Below, piece after piece: positions 1 through 7,690 of a stretch of DNA of 25,009 bases (position 1 is the stretch's first letter; every line of letters begins with the position of its first letter). Position numbers and translations under genes: made by a program. The stretch lies in NCBI GenBank assembly GCA_964477875.1, contig CAYZFR010000043.1, forward strand, positions 1 to 25,009, written 5' to 3'. Source of the DNA: Kuafuiihalomonas sp964477875 (lineage in GTDB: Bacteria > Myxococcota > Kuafuiibacteriia > Kuafuiibacteriales > Kuafuiibacteriaceae). The notes beneath the pieces were generated by a model, which was not told the origin of the DNA, searched no databases, and saw only the letters and a list, made by a program, of their open reading frames with translations.

Positions 1-44
1 CCGAGGCCTTCCGCCGTCAGTTCAAACAGCGCTACGACGACTAG
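1..44 (+). CDS. C-terminal end of an unknown protein (5' truncated by window)
   Basis: An open frame enters from the left edge (first whole codon at 3) and reads EAFRRQFKQRYDD before a TAG stop at 42-44. The charged, helical-looking tail and codon choice resemble the other genes here, but 13 residues do not identify a family. The TAG stop lies within the CTAG at 41-44 that forms the left border of the palindromic element. The neighbouring minus-strand gene stops in the matching CTAG at 86-89, so the two genes converge on the element. The frame could be fortuitous because so little of it is visible. Confidence 0.5.
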   Translation, partial: EAFRRQFKQRYDD

Positions 45-89
45 GGGGTGCTGAAGAACGGGTGAAGCCGTTTTTCAGCACCACACTAG
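41..89. mobile_element. 49-bp palindromic element with CTAG borders (internally deleted MITE derivative)
   Basis: CTAG at 41-44 and again at 86-89 brackets a 41-bp palindrome (45-85). Positions 47-61 pair with 68-82 over 15 bp with one G-T wobble, around the 6-nt loop GTGAAG. The right arm and loop (60-82) are an exact 23-base reverse complement of 7520-7542, one end of the larger element at 7513-7690. It therefore looks like two element ends joined head to head with the interior lost. Collapsing the two CTAG copies to one leaves both flanking genes ending in TAG, which fits insertion with a 4-bp CTAG (or 2-bp TA) target duplication. The hairpin could also act as a bidirectional transcription terminator between the convergent genes. 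Confidence 0.8.
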
Positions 90-844
90 GACCGGTTTGA
101 GGTCGGACATCGTCCCCGCAGGCGGGGCGCGAACGGGCTGGAATTGAGCAGGACATCCCGGCGCGCGCGCACGAGGCGGTCTGCACCCCAGCGCGGACGA
201 GACACTACCACGCGCTCGGGCCAGGGTCCGTCCTTGGGCCAGCCGGCCTCGATGGCAGCCGGCCCAGCCTCAAAGTGGCGGGGCGATGCAGGCGGTCCTG
301 CGAGGATCTTCACTCGACGCACGCCCAGGTCCGGGGGGCGGACGCTCCAGACCTGGAGCTCCCCCTCGGGGATCGTTCTCGTCAGCCAGCTGAGGGGTGA
401 GCCGAGATCGGCATAGGGCGGGACGGGCCCCGTCCGCTGCTCCTTGCGTCCGAAGCGTCGAGTGGTCCCAACGAGCTGCTCCCCGCGGCGCCAAGCCTCG
501 TGCCCGATCTCGACGCCCTCCAGCTCGAAGTCGACGGCGAGGCTCTCGATCCGTCCGCCCACTTCCAGGACGTCATAGGAAAGGTCCATGGTCTCGGGAG
601 CGGTCTGCCGCACGCGACCTTCGATACAGACGAAGCCGTCCCCTTCGACCCGGCGAACGAACTCTTCCCCGACCAGACGCTCCCGAAAACGGATCTCGTA
701 CCGGGCTTCGAAGACCTCGGGGCTGGAGGTAGGCCTGAATCCCACCGCACAGGCCGGTCCGAGGCCGAGCGCCCAAATCAGGACGCCCCCTACTGCCCAA
801 CTCCGGATTCGTGCCACTCTTTCGGCGTCCACGGTGCCCTGCAT
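86..844 (-). CDS. hypothetical exported protein
   Basis: A 252-residue protein I do not recognise. The N-terminus has a basic stretch (residues 10-14), a hydrophobic core (about 16-30: WAVGGVLIWALGLG) and then PAC, so it is probably exported. Cys32 is in a poor lipobox, so lipidation is uncertain. The mature part is rich in beta-strand-like sequence and arginine. An alternative GTG start at 817 would put the signal peptide nearer the N-terminus. It is divergent from the barrel-protein gene, and the two ATG codons overlap inside the palindrome GCATGC at 841-846. No clear Shine-Dalgarno sequence precedes either start. The stop TAG (88-86) lies in the right CTAG of the palindromic element. No function is assigned. 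Confidence 0.6.
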   Translation of the reverse strand: MQGTVDAERVARIRSWAVGGVLIWALGLGPACAVGFRPTSSPEVFEARYEIRFRERLVGEEFVRRVEGDGFVCIEGRVRQTAPETMDLSYDVLEVGGRIESLAVDFELEGVEIGHEAWRRGEQLVGTTRRFGRKEQRTGPVPPYADLGSPLSWLTRTIPEGELQVWSVRPPDLGVRRVKILAGPPASPRHFEAGPAAIEAGWPKDGPWPERVVVSRPRWGADRLVRARRDVLLNSSPFAPRLRGRCPTSNRS

Positions 845-2114
845 GCGTATCACGACGTTCGTCACTTGGGCGGTGCTGGCTCTCGGCCCAATGCCTCTGG
901 CGGCACAGGAGGGCATGAGCTTCGAGGACCCCTTCGCCCTGAAGCCTCCGGCGCGGATCTGCTGGCGGATGCTCGACCTCATTCCGTCCCGAGCGCGGGG
1001 GCCGATGTCGGAGGCCCTGCAGGCGGCGGGCGAGCAGACACGACCCGAGCACGCGACGGGGATCGCGGTCGTCTCCGCCGGAGCGGACCCGTCCGCATGC
1101 CAGGTCGTCGTCTCGGGCGCCCGCCGCCGCCAGCGGACTGCGTCCGGATTCGTTCACGACGTGTGGGTGGAACGCGGGGGGGCCAAGCTCGTCGAACGGA
1201 CCACGGGTCCCCTGTGGCCGGTTCGCGCCACCGCCCAGGACTTCCTCGAGATCTTCGAAGAGGCCTGGCGCATCGCTGCCCCACCTCCTGGCCCCGAGCC
1301 CCAGGGAGAACCGGCGCCGGGCCCTGCATCCGTCGTGTCCGAGTCGGCGCCGGCCGAGCTCGCGGGCGAGCCTCCGGACGAGGCCCCCCCAGCTCCCGAG
1401 CCCTTCGTCGACGAAGACCTTGCTCGGGCCCGGGCCCGGGCCGGCGGACCAAAGCCCCAGGTCTCGAGCCCTCCTCCCACTTGGGTGACGCTGGTGGCCA
1501 CCGGCGGGGTCACGCTTCGTGACCTCTCCGCCTCCTTCGGCCGCTCCGTCGACCAGGGCCCCCTCCCCGCGGTGGGCAGTCGGGCCACCCTTCACTTCGC
1601 CCCCCTCCTCGGAGCCCGCCATGCGCTCGACCTCTCCGCCGGCTACTACCGTCAGTTTCCGAGCGCCGAGCTGGACGGCGCGAGCCTCGGCGCCAGCGCC
1701 GACCGAACGCGGACCGACGTCCGATACGCCTACCGCATGGGCGCAGCGGGTCCTTTTCTCGGCGCCGCCGTCGGGTTCGAGTTTCGTCGCTTCGTCTTCG
1801 ATGAGGGTCGTGGGGCCGTGTCGATCGAGTACAGCGTCCTGCGCCCCGGCCTTTGCGCTCGGCAGGCGCTCTACCAAAGCAAGACCACCTCTTTCGAGGT
1901 CCTCGGGCGGGGCCACCTGCGCATCTCCCTCGACGACGATAGCGTCAGCAATGACGTCGGCGGAGACTTCGGCGGGGGCTTCGCCTTTCGACATAGGACG
2001 GGCTTCGTCGCCGAGCTGACCGCCGACTACAACCTCCAGTCGGGGCGCTCGCCGGCCGGCAGCTTCGACGATGCCTTCCTCGACACGCAGCTCGCCCTCG
2101 GCTGGTCACTCTGA
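843..2114 (+). CDS. predicted outer-membrane beta-barrel protein with Pro-rich linker
   Basis: A 423-residue protein. A signal peptide (about residues 1-21, ending PLAA before QEG) leads into a small N-terminal region containing cysteines. A Pro/Ala/Glu-rich linker (roughly residues 140-215) follows. The C-terminal ~200 residues alternate hydrophobic and polar residues in short strands with many aromatics and end in a strand closing with ALGWSL, as in outer-membrane barrel proteins. The N-terminal part may be periplasmic and linked to a barrel. ATG 843 was chosen because it gives a good signal peptide; the frame is open further upstream but that part is antisense to the divergent gene. The family was not recognised, and 'barrel' is inferred from strand pattern, not from a motif. 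Confidence 0.7.
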   Translation: MRITTFVTWAVLALGPMPLAAQEGMSFEDPFALKPPARICWRMLDLIPSRARGPMSEALQAAGEQTRPEHATGIAVVSAGADPSACQVVVSGARRRQRTASGFVHDVWVERGGAKLVERTTGPLWPVRATAQDFLEIFEEAWRIAAPPPGPEPQGEPAPGPASVVSESAPAELAGEPPDEAPPAPEPFVDEDLARARARAGGPKPQVSSPPPTWVTLVATGGVTLRDLSASFGRSVDQGPLPAVGSRATLHFAPLLGARHALDLSAGYYRQFPSAELDGASLGASADRTRTDVRYAYRMGAAGPFLGAAVGFEFRRFVFDEGRGAVSIEYSVLRPGLCARQALYQSKTTSFEVLGRGHLRISLDDDSVSNDVGGDFGGGFAFRHRTGFVAELTADYNLQSGRSPAGSFDDAFLDTQLALGWSL

Positions 2115-2194
2115 GAGCGGGCGACACTTCGCATCGGGCCGCGTCACCCGATTCTGTCGTGGTCTCGGCCCAGGATCGGTGATTTAGATCCGGC

Positions 2195-3166
2195 ATGGCT
2201 GAGATGGAATATCGGCGCCTCGGGCGCTCCGGTCTCAAGGTGAGCGTTCTCTCGTTCGGGTCATGGGTGACCTTCGGACGTCAGCTCGACGAATCGGATG
2301 GCCTGGCCTGCATGAAGGCGGCCTGGGAGCGAGGCTGCAACTTTTTCGATAATGCCGAGGTCTATGCCGGCGGCGAAGCCGAGACCATCATGGGCCAAGC
2401 GCTTCGCTCCCTCGGCTGGCACCGGGAGAGCTACGTGGTCTCGACCAAATTCTACTGGGGGCTTCGAAGAGGCGTGAACGACCGAAACACGCTGAATCGG
2501 AAGTACTTGATGCAGGCGATGGACGGTTCCTTGAAACGGCTCGGCATGGACTTCGTCGACCTCGTATTCTGCCATCGTCCCGACTCCGAGACCCCGATCG
2601 AAGAGACGGTCTGGGCGATGTCGGACATCATCGCCTCCGGCAAGGCGCTGTACTGGGGCACGTCCGAGTGGTCAGCGGACGAGATTCGGGCCGCCTACGA
2701 GGTCGCCGAACGCCACCACCTGCGTAAGCCTGTCATGGAGCAGCCGCAGTATCACCTGCTTCATCGCCAGAGGGTGGAGAGGGAGTATGCTCGACTTTAC
2801 GAGGACATCGGGCTGGGCACCACGACGTGGTCGCCCCTGGCCTCTGGGCTCCTGACTGGGAAGTACCTGGACGGGATCCCGGAGGGGTCGCGAGGCTCCC
2901 TGGAGGGCTACGAGTTCCTGAGAGCGGGGCTGACGGACGAGCAGCGCCTTCGAAGAGTCCGAGGACTGAAGAAGATCGCCGACGAGCTCGGGTGCTCGCT
3001 GGCGCAGATGGCGATCGCCTGGTGCACCAAGAATCCGAATGTCTCCACCGTCATTACCGGAGCTAGCCGGGCAGCTCAGGTGGAAGAGAACTTCAACGCC
3101 CTCGATGTCGCGCCGCGCCTGACCCCCGATGTGATGTCGCGGATCGACGAGGCACTCGCCGACTGA
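2195..3166 (+). CDS. aldo/keto reductase (Kv-beta/YghZ-like subgroup)
   Basis: A 323-residue NADPH-dependent oxidoreductase with a TIM-barrel fold. The opening MEYRRLGRSGLKVSVLSFG is the standard AKR N-terminus. The catalytic tetrad is visible: Asp52 and Tyr57 in NFFDNAEVYAGG, Lys85 in STKFYWG and His127 in VFCHRP. The cofactor-loop segment TTTWSPLASGLLTGKY is typical of the potassium-channel-beta-like AKR group, which usually reduces aldehydes and ketones. Full length, starting at ATG 2195. An 80-bp gap separates it from the upstream gene, with no strong SD or recognisable promoter. It converges on the EAL gene. The physiological substrate cannot be read from the sequence. Confidence 0.93.
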   Translation: MAEMEYRRLGRSGLKVSVLSFGSWVTFGRQLDESDGLACMKAAWERGCNFFDNAEVYAGGEAETIMGQALRSLGWHRESYVVSTKFYWGLRRGVNDRNTLNRKYLMQAMDGSLKRLGMDFVDLVFCHRPDSETPIEETVWAMSDIIASGKALYWGTSEWSADEIRAAYEVAERHHLRKPVMEQPQYHLLHRQRVEREYARLYEDIGLGTTTWSPLASGLLTGKYLDGIPEGSRGSLEGYEFLRAGLTDEQRLRRVRGLKKIADELGCSLAQMAIAWCTKNPNVSTVITGASRAAQVEENFNALDVAPRLTPDVMSRIDEALAD

Positions 3167-3205
3167 GCGGCCTCGGCCTTCGACCCGATGAATGGCGGGT
3201 CCCGG

Positions 3206-4300
3206 TCACTTGGCCGAGAGGTCGACGGTGTCGCGCGGGAGGTCCTGGGGACGGCCAAACAGATAGCCCTGGAGGTAGTCGACGCCACGGTCTTCGAGCC
3301 AAGCCCGCTCCTCGTCGGTCTCGACTCCTTCAGCCACCGTCCTAATCCCGACCGTCTTGGCGAGCTCGATGATCTTTTGGGCGATGACCGCCTTGTAGTC
3401 GTCTTGATGGATCCCGCGGGTCAGCTCCATGTCGAGCTTCACGATGTCGGGGCGGAGGCGGTGGATCGTGTTCAGGTTCGAAAAGCCCGCGCCGAGGTCG
3501 TCGAGGGCCACGCTGAAGCCGTCGTCCCGAGCCCGCTTCACGAAGCGCTCCACCTTTTCCGGTTCGTTCATCTTCTCGGACTCTGTGATCTCGAGAACGA
3601 GATCGGAGGGACGAGAGCCATAGAGCCGACAAAGCCGTCGAACGTGTTCGAGGAACTGATCCGGCTCCGAGGCCGTCATCGGCGTCATGTTGAGAAAGAG
3701 CTTACCCTGAGCCGAGGCCTTGGCCCGCGCCTGCAGCGCCACCTCGTGCACCGCGTGATCGAAGGACGGTAGAAGACGAGCATCACGGGCGGCGGAGAGC
3801 ATTCTCAGGGGACCGACGACGCCCGCCTTGGACCGGGCTCGCGCCAGCGCCTCGTGTCCGAGCACCTCGTGGGAGCCGGCGTAAACGATCGGTTGGAAGA
3901 AGACCGTCAGCCGATTCTCGGACATCAGCTCCCCTAGCCACTTTCCTCGGGCAAAGGTGATGAAGGTCTGCAGGCTGTCGGCGCGCGGGAAATCAGAAAG
4001 CGATGGCTCGTCGGCTCCCGGCTTGAAGAGGGCACGGGTCTCCTCGAGAGCTTCCGAGGAGAGCTCCTTCCGCAGATTGCCGAGGAAGTTGATGATGGTG
4101 GCTTCGCTGACCTCGATCGCCACGCAGCCGTCGGCGTCGTAGAGGTCATAGCGATGGTTCGACGCTTCGGCCAAACGGCGAAGCTGCGCCACCCGCCTGT
4201 CCGCCTTCGCCCACAGAAAAAGGCGCCCGGACCCACGCAGCGGGTCGGGGAGGGCCATGCTGACCCCCAGCTCGGCGGGATAGGAGGGGCTGTCGTTCAT
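3206..4300 (-). CDS. EAL-domain cyclic-di-GMP phosphodiesterase
   Basis: A 364-residue cytosolic protein with no membrane segment. Residues ~130-355 form an EAL domain, which hydrolyses c-di-GMP to pGpG. The metal and catalytic residues I could match are all present: Glu150 (GHEALAR), Asn204 (LFLNMTP), Glu237 (LVLEITES), Asp267-Asp268 (ALDDLGAGFS), Lys288 (IVKLD), Glu324 (AEGVE) and Gln344 (YLQGYLFG). It is therefore predicted to be active. The N-terminal ~125 residues are not GGDEF, PAS or a receiver domain that I recognise; they may be a sensory or dimerisation region. Its ATG (4300-4298) overlaps the tgt stop as ATGA, so translation is probably coupled to queuosine biosynthesis. Confidence 0.92.
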   Translation of the reverse strand: MNDSPSYPAELGVSMALPDPLRGSGRLFLWAKADRRVAQLRRLAEASNHRYDLYDADGCVAIEVSEATIINFLGNLRKELSSEALEETRALFKPGADEPSLSDFPRADSLQTFITFARGKWLGELMSENRLTVFFQPIVYAGSHEVLGHEALARARSKAGVVGPLRMLSAARDARLLPSFDHAVHEVALQARAKASAQGKLFLNMTPMTASEPDQFLEHVRRLCRLYGSRPSDLVLEITESEKMNEPEKVERFVKRARDDGFSVALDDLGAGFSNLNTIHRLRPDIVKLDMELTRGIHQDDYKAVIAQKIIELAKTVGIRTVAEGVETDEERAWLEDRGVDYLQGYLFGRPQDLPRDTVDLSAK

Positions 4301-5445
4301 GCCTCTTCGCCCAGCGGAGCCGGCACGGCATCCCCCGCCCCCGCGTATCGCGCCTCCGCCCATGGCAGCCAGCGCTCGGCGCGCCCCAGCTCGATGTCCC
4401 GACGGAGCCGCCGCATCAGGTCCTGAAGATGCCACAGATTGTGCATGGTGAGGAGTCGGTGGCCCGTGATCTCGTTGGTGATCCAAAGGTGCCGCAGGTA
4501 GGCGAGGCTGTAGCTTCTGCAAGTCGGACAGCGGCAGCGCGCGTCGATGGGCCCACCCTCCTCCCGAAAACGAGCGTTCTTCACCGTGAGATGACCGTCC
4601 CAGGTCAAGACGCGCCCCATGCGCGCGTTTCGCGTCGGGATTACGCAATCGAACATGTCGACCCCACACAGCACGGCCACGACCAGGTCCTCCGGAAGGC
4701 CCACGCCCATGAGGTACCGCGGTCGATCCTCGGGCAGCAGGGGCGCCGTGACCTGGATCGTTCGCCGCATGTCATCCTTGCTCTCCCCTACGGCCACACC
4801 ACCGATGGCGTAGCCGTCGAGGTCTCGCGCCTGCAGCGCCCGAATGTGCTCTTCTCGAAGCGCGGGGTACGAGCCTCCCTGCACGATCCCGAACAAGGAC
4901 GTTCGCGCGGGTCGCGTGCGAGCCTCCAAGCAGCGGTCCAGCCATCGCGTCGTGCGCTCCATCGAGGCCCGAGTCCGTGCCTCGCCGACCCCCGGAGGCG
5001 GAAACTCGTCGAAGGCCATCGCGATGTCGGCTCCCAGGGCCTCCTGGACTTGGACCGACCGTTCCGGAGTGAGCATGTGCTCGCTCCCGTCGTAGGGACT
5101 GCGAAAGAGTGCCCCGTCCTCGGTGATCGACCGCCGTTCGGCGAGGGAGAAGACCTGAAAGCCCCCCGAGTCCGTCAGGATCGCGTTGGGCCAGTTCATG
5201 AAGCGGTGCAGGCCCCCCAGAGATTGGATCAGCTGATGCCCCGGTCGCAGCATCAGATGGAAGGTATTGCCGAGGACGACGTCGGCCCCGGTTGCGCGCA
5301 CCTCCTCCGGCAACATGGCTTTCACGCTTCCCCCTGTGCCCACGGGCATGAAGGCGGGAGTCTCGATGGGGCCATGGGGCGTTCGCAGGCGCCCCCGCCG
5401 GGCCGCCCCCGACTGGGCCAGGCGCTCGAAGCAAACCGTCCTCAT
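4297..5445 (-). CDS. tgt: queuine tRNA-ribosyltransferase (TGT)
   Basis: A 382-residue enzyme that exchanges guanine-34 of tRNA-Asp/Asn/His/Tyr for preQ1. Recognisable segments are the substrate-site Asp92 in LTDSGGFQVFSL, FGIVQGG at 186-191, the nucleophile Asp266 in MFDCVIPTRNAR, and the zinc site Cys304, Cys306, Cys309 with His335 (CRCPTC ... HNLWH). Length and spacing match the bacterial family. ATG 5445 was chosen because it gives the canonical N-terminus and overlaps the queA stop as ATGA. The gene then overlaps the EAL gene as ATGA. It is thus the middle gene of a coupled four-gene operon. Unlike many bacteria, no yajC/secDF follows. Confidence 0.97.
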   Translation of the reverse strand: MRTVCFERLAQSGAARRGRLRTPHGPIETPAFMPVGTGGSVKAMLPEEVRATGADVVLGNTFHLMLRPGHQLIQSLGGLHRFMNWPNAILTDSGGFQVFSLAERRSITEDGALFRSPYDGSEHMLTPERSVQVQEALGADIAMAFDEFPPPGVGEARTRASMERTTRWLDRCLEARTRPARTSLFGIVQGGSYPALREEHIRALQARDLDGYAIGGVAVGESKDDMRRTIQVTAPLLPEDRPRYLMGVGLPEDLVVAVLCGVDMFDCVIPTRNARMGRVLTWDGHLTVKNARFREEGGPIDARCRCPTCRSYSLAYLRHLWITNEITGHRLLTMHNLWHLQDLMRRLRRDIELGRAERWLPWAEARYAGAGDAVPAPLGEEA

Positions 5446-6464
5446 CGCGGACGCTCGAGGAACATCGCGTCTCCGTAGGAGTAGAAGCGCCAGCCCTCGT
5501 CCACCGCGGCTCGATAGGCCGCCATCACCCGCTCCCGACCCGCGAAGGCACACACCAACATCAAGAGCGTGGAGCGGGGGAGGTGAAAGTTGGTCAGCAT
5601 CGCGTCCACGTGACGCCAGACGTGCCCGGGCCGTATGAAGAGCTCCGTCGAGCCGGACCCCGGCTGCACCTCGTTCGAAAAGCTCTCCAGCACCCGAGTG
5701 GTGGTGGTCCCCACCGCGACGACGCGTCGCTGCTCGGCGTGGGCCCGGGCGACGGCGGCCGCGGTCTCCGCCGGAACGACGAAGCGCTCGGCGTGCATTC
5801 GGTGGGCCTCGATGTCGGAGGTCTTGACCGGAAGAAAAGTGCCGGGCCCGACGTGAAGGGTCAGCCGCCGAATCTCGACCCCTTCCGATGCCAGGGCGGC
5901 GAGGAGCTGGGGCGTGAAGTGCAGGCCGGCCGTGGGCGCGGCGACCGAGCCATCCTCCCGGGCATAAACGGTCTGGTAGCGCTCCTCGTCCTCGGCCTCC
6001 GCTTCCCGGCCCAGGTATGGCGGGAGAGGAAGCTCCCCGAAGCGCTGGAGGAAGTCCGAGCTCGGCAGACGGATCTCGACGAAGCCCCCCTCGCCCACGG
6101 CCTCGATCCGGACCGGCTCCTCCGCTCCCTCGACCTCCAGCTCCATCCCGGCGCGGAGACTCTTGGCGCCCTTCGCCATCGCCGACCAGCGCCCGTCTTC
6201 TCGTGCCTCGACGCACAGCAGCTCCACTCGACCGGCGGTGGTCGCCTTGCGCGCCCGCAGACGCGCCGGCAGGACCCGGCTGTCGTTGAGAACGAGCAGG
6301 TCACCGGCTCGGAGCAGCTCCCCCACTCGAGCGAAGCGGAGGCGACGGATGGATGTACCATCGCCCGGGACCGCCATGAGCCGAGACTGATCCCGAAGCT
6401 TCGGGGGATGCCGGGCGATCAGGTCTTCGGGAAGCGCGTAGTCGTAGTCCTCGATGCTCACCAT
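5442..6464 (-). CDS. queA: S-adenosylmethionine:tRNA ribosyltransferase-isomerase
   Basis: A 340-residue enzyme that transfers and isomerises the ribosyl group of SAM onto preQ1-34 of tRNA to give epoxyqueuosine, the step after Tgt. The family signatures are in order: LPEDLIARHPPKLRDQSRLM at residues 11-30, LLVLNDSRVLPARL at 56-69, SVAAPTAGLHFT at 173-184 and LHVGPGTFLPVKT at 203-215. The C-terminus (TNFHLPRSTLLMLVCAFAG ... FYSYGDAM) is intact. ATG 6464 lies inside the end of the spoIID-like gene (7-base overlap), and its stop overlaps the tgt start (ATGA). Full length with nothing odd. Confidence 0.97.
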   Translation of the reverse strand: MVSIEDYDYALPEDLIARHPPKLRDQSRLMAVPGDGTSIRRLRFARVGELLRAGDLLVLNDSRVLPARLRARKATTAGRVELLCVEAREDGRWSAMAKGAKSLRAGMELEVEGAEEPVRIEAVGEGGFVEIRLPSSDFLQRFGELPLPPYLGREAEAEDEERYQTVYAREDGSVAAPTAGLHFTPQLLAALASEGVEIRRLTLHVGPGTFLPVKTSDIEAHRMHAERFVVPAETAAAVARAHAEQRRVVAVGTTTTRVLESFSNEVQPGSGSTELFIRPGHVWRHVDAMLTNFHLPRSTLLMLVCAFAGRERVMAAYRAAVDEGWRFYSYGDAMFLERPR

Positions 6465-7540
6465 GCCCGCTTGATCGGAACCCCAGGATAGTAGTGGTTC
6501 AAGATCTCACGAAAGTCGCGCCCTTCCCGCGCCATGCCGCGAGCACCCCATTGGCACATCCCCACCTGGTGGCCGAAACCCCTTCCCTCCAGGTGGAGAC
6601 GTCCTCGTCGAGTTCGCGCCTCGAAGTCGGTGGAGTACAGACGCTGGGGCCCCAGCGCCGCCCGCAGGCGCCGGGGCCCGACTTCTCGCCGCCTCCTACC
6701 CTTGATGACCACGCGTTCGGCGTCGCCGTCGACACGCCGCAGCTTGCCGTCCACCAGGCCGGCCGCCCGCAGCAGATCCTCGGTTTGCTTCAGTGGGATG
6801 TCGAGGGACCAGCGATGGCGGGCGCTCTCCCGGCACCACTTGCAGCGCCGTGCCCGCAGGTAAGGCACCTCGTTTCCGAAGACATCCTCCGCCGAGCGCG
6901 TGCGGCCACCGCAGGTGGAGTGGAAGAGCGCCTCGGCCGGAAAGTGCTCGAAGGCCAGCACCTGCCCGGTGGTGGTCTCGACCGCGGAGACGACCGACGG
7001 CGCGATGTCCGCCGCTCCCTTGTAGACCTGGGACAGGACCGAGTCATGGACATCGAAGGCGCGCCCCGAGCTCCGCATCCGAAGGCGGCTTTGGAGCGCG
7101 TAGGTCCGGGCGGCGACCGCCTGGGCTTGCAGGGCCGCCGCCGGCCACGAGGCCGGCATCTCCGAACCCACGATGCCCAGCAGGTAGGTCTCGATGGGGA
7201 GGCCGTTGACGATGCTGCCCGCGTCTCCATCGACCTCGATGGTCCCGAGGTAGAGCCCGTCTCCGACCTGCAGGGGCCCCGCTCCCTCGATCCGGATCCG
7301 CTGCCCGCGCACCCGACGCCGGGCTCGGACCTCGACCTGGCCGCCGTTCAGGAACCGGAGCCGGACGCCGTCCCCTACCGGGATGGGCCGGGCGTCCGCC
7401 CAAACCCTCAGGTCTTCTCCGGATATGCGGATCGGGGTCCGCCCCTGCCGAAGGAGAATGCGTACCTCGGGCTCCGCCGCCGCCGGCGTGGCCCCCAGAA
7501 ACAAAGCCAGCCCTAGGGGGGTGCTGAAAAACGGCTTCAC
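6458..7540 (-). CDS. SpoIID/LytB-domain protein, predicted periplasmic peptidoglycan enzyme
   Basis: A 360-residue exported protein of the SpoIID/LytB family, whose founding member is a lytic transglycosylase acting on stripped glycan strands. Features are a signal peptide (1-22, ending ATPAAA before EPEV), the core ETYLLGIVGSEMP with candidate catalytic Glu127, ALQAQAVAARTYAL at 137-149, cysteines in STCGG and CKWC that could bind metal, and the C-terminal GRGFGHQVGMCQWGARGMA. No other sporulation gene is nearby, so a general cell-wall role is likelier. The start used is GTG 7540, which lies inside the mobile element. The frame is open to an ATG at 7639, but that would add 33 charged residues before the signal peptide. 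First gene of the queA-tgt-EAL operon. Confidence 0.85.
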   Translation of the reverse strand: MKPFFSTPLGLALFLGATPAAAEPEVRILLRQGRTPIRISGEDLRVWADARPIPVGDGVRLRFLNGGQVEVRARRRVRGQRIRIEGAGPLQVGDGLYLGTIEVDGDAGSIVNGLPIETYLLGIVGSEMPASWPAAALQAQAVAARTYALQSRLRMRSSGRAFDVHDSVLSQVYKGAADIAPSVVSAVETTTGQVLAFEHFPAEALFHSTCGGRTRSAEDVFGNEVPYLRARRCKWCRESARHRWSLDIPLKQTEDLLRAAGLVDGKLRRVDGDAERVVIKGRRRREVGPRRLRAALGPQRLYSTDFEARTRRGRLHLEGRGFGHQVGMCQWGARGMAREGRDFREILNHYYPGVPIKRAW

Positions 7541-7690
7541 CCGTCTGGCTGGCGGTCTTTCCGTGGAACGCTCCGGACGGCTCCGCCTCTCATCGGTTGC
7601 TGATGCCCAATCAGCGCCCTCTTCGCCGAATCGTTCCACAAAAAGCCTGCCTACCCAGACGAATAAATCCGTTCATCAGCACCCCCCTAG
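7513..7690. mobile_element. 178-bp MITE-like element with imperfect terminal inverted repeats and CTAG duplication
   Basis: CTAG occurs at 7513-7516 and 7687-7690. Between them, 170 bp begin GGGGGTGCTGA and end TCAGCACCCCC. Read inward from both ends the sequences stay similar for about 65 bases, including CGTCTGG and GTGGAACG on both arms (7563-7570 and 7632-7639). The centre is a small hairpin, GCTGAT (7599-7604) with ATCAGC (7610-7615), so the whole element can fold into one long hairpin. It encodes no transposase and must be non-autonomous. CTAG targets are known for IS630-type elements among others; the family is not proven. Removing the element plus one CTAG rejoins a perfect signal peptide for the minus-strand gene. 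Confidence 0.85.
7520..7542. repeat. 23-bp exact inverted match to positions 60-82
   Basis: This block near the left end of the large element is the exact reverse complement of bases 60-82 of the small palindromic element more than 7 kb away. It ties the two loci to one repeat family and marks the outer 23 bases or so as the conserved terminal segment. Read on the minus strand it begins GGGTGAAGCC and holds the GTG used as the start codon of the SpoIID-like gene. Confidence 0.9.

Noticed and set aside
47..82. A plain intrinsic terminator between convergent genes
   Set aside because: The hairpin could terminate, but the CTAG borders and the 23-bp match to the element at 7520-7542 show it is primarily a repeat element.
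573..1994. A 473-codon minus-strand open frame across the barrel-protein gene
   Set aside because: No signal peptide or motif; the plus-strand frame has a signal peptide and barrel-like strands.
7541..7639. N-terminal extension of the SpoIID-like protein from ATG 7639
   Set aside because: These 33 codons lie wholly inside the mobile element, are charged and precede a signal peptide, which would block its function; the frame is open by chance.
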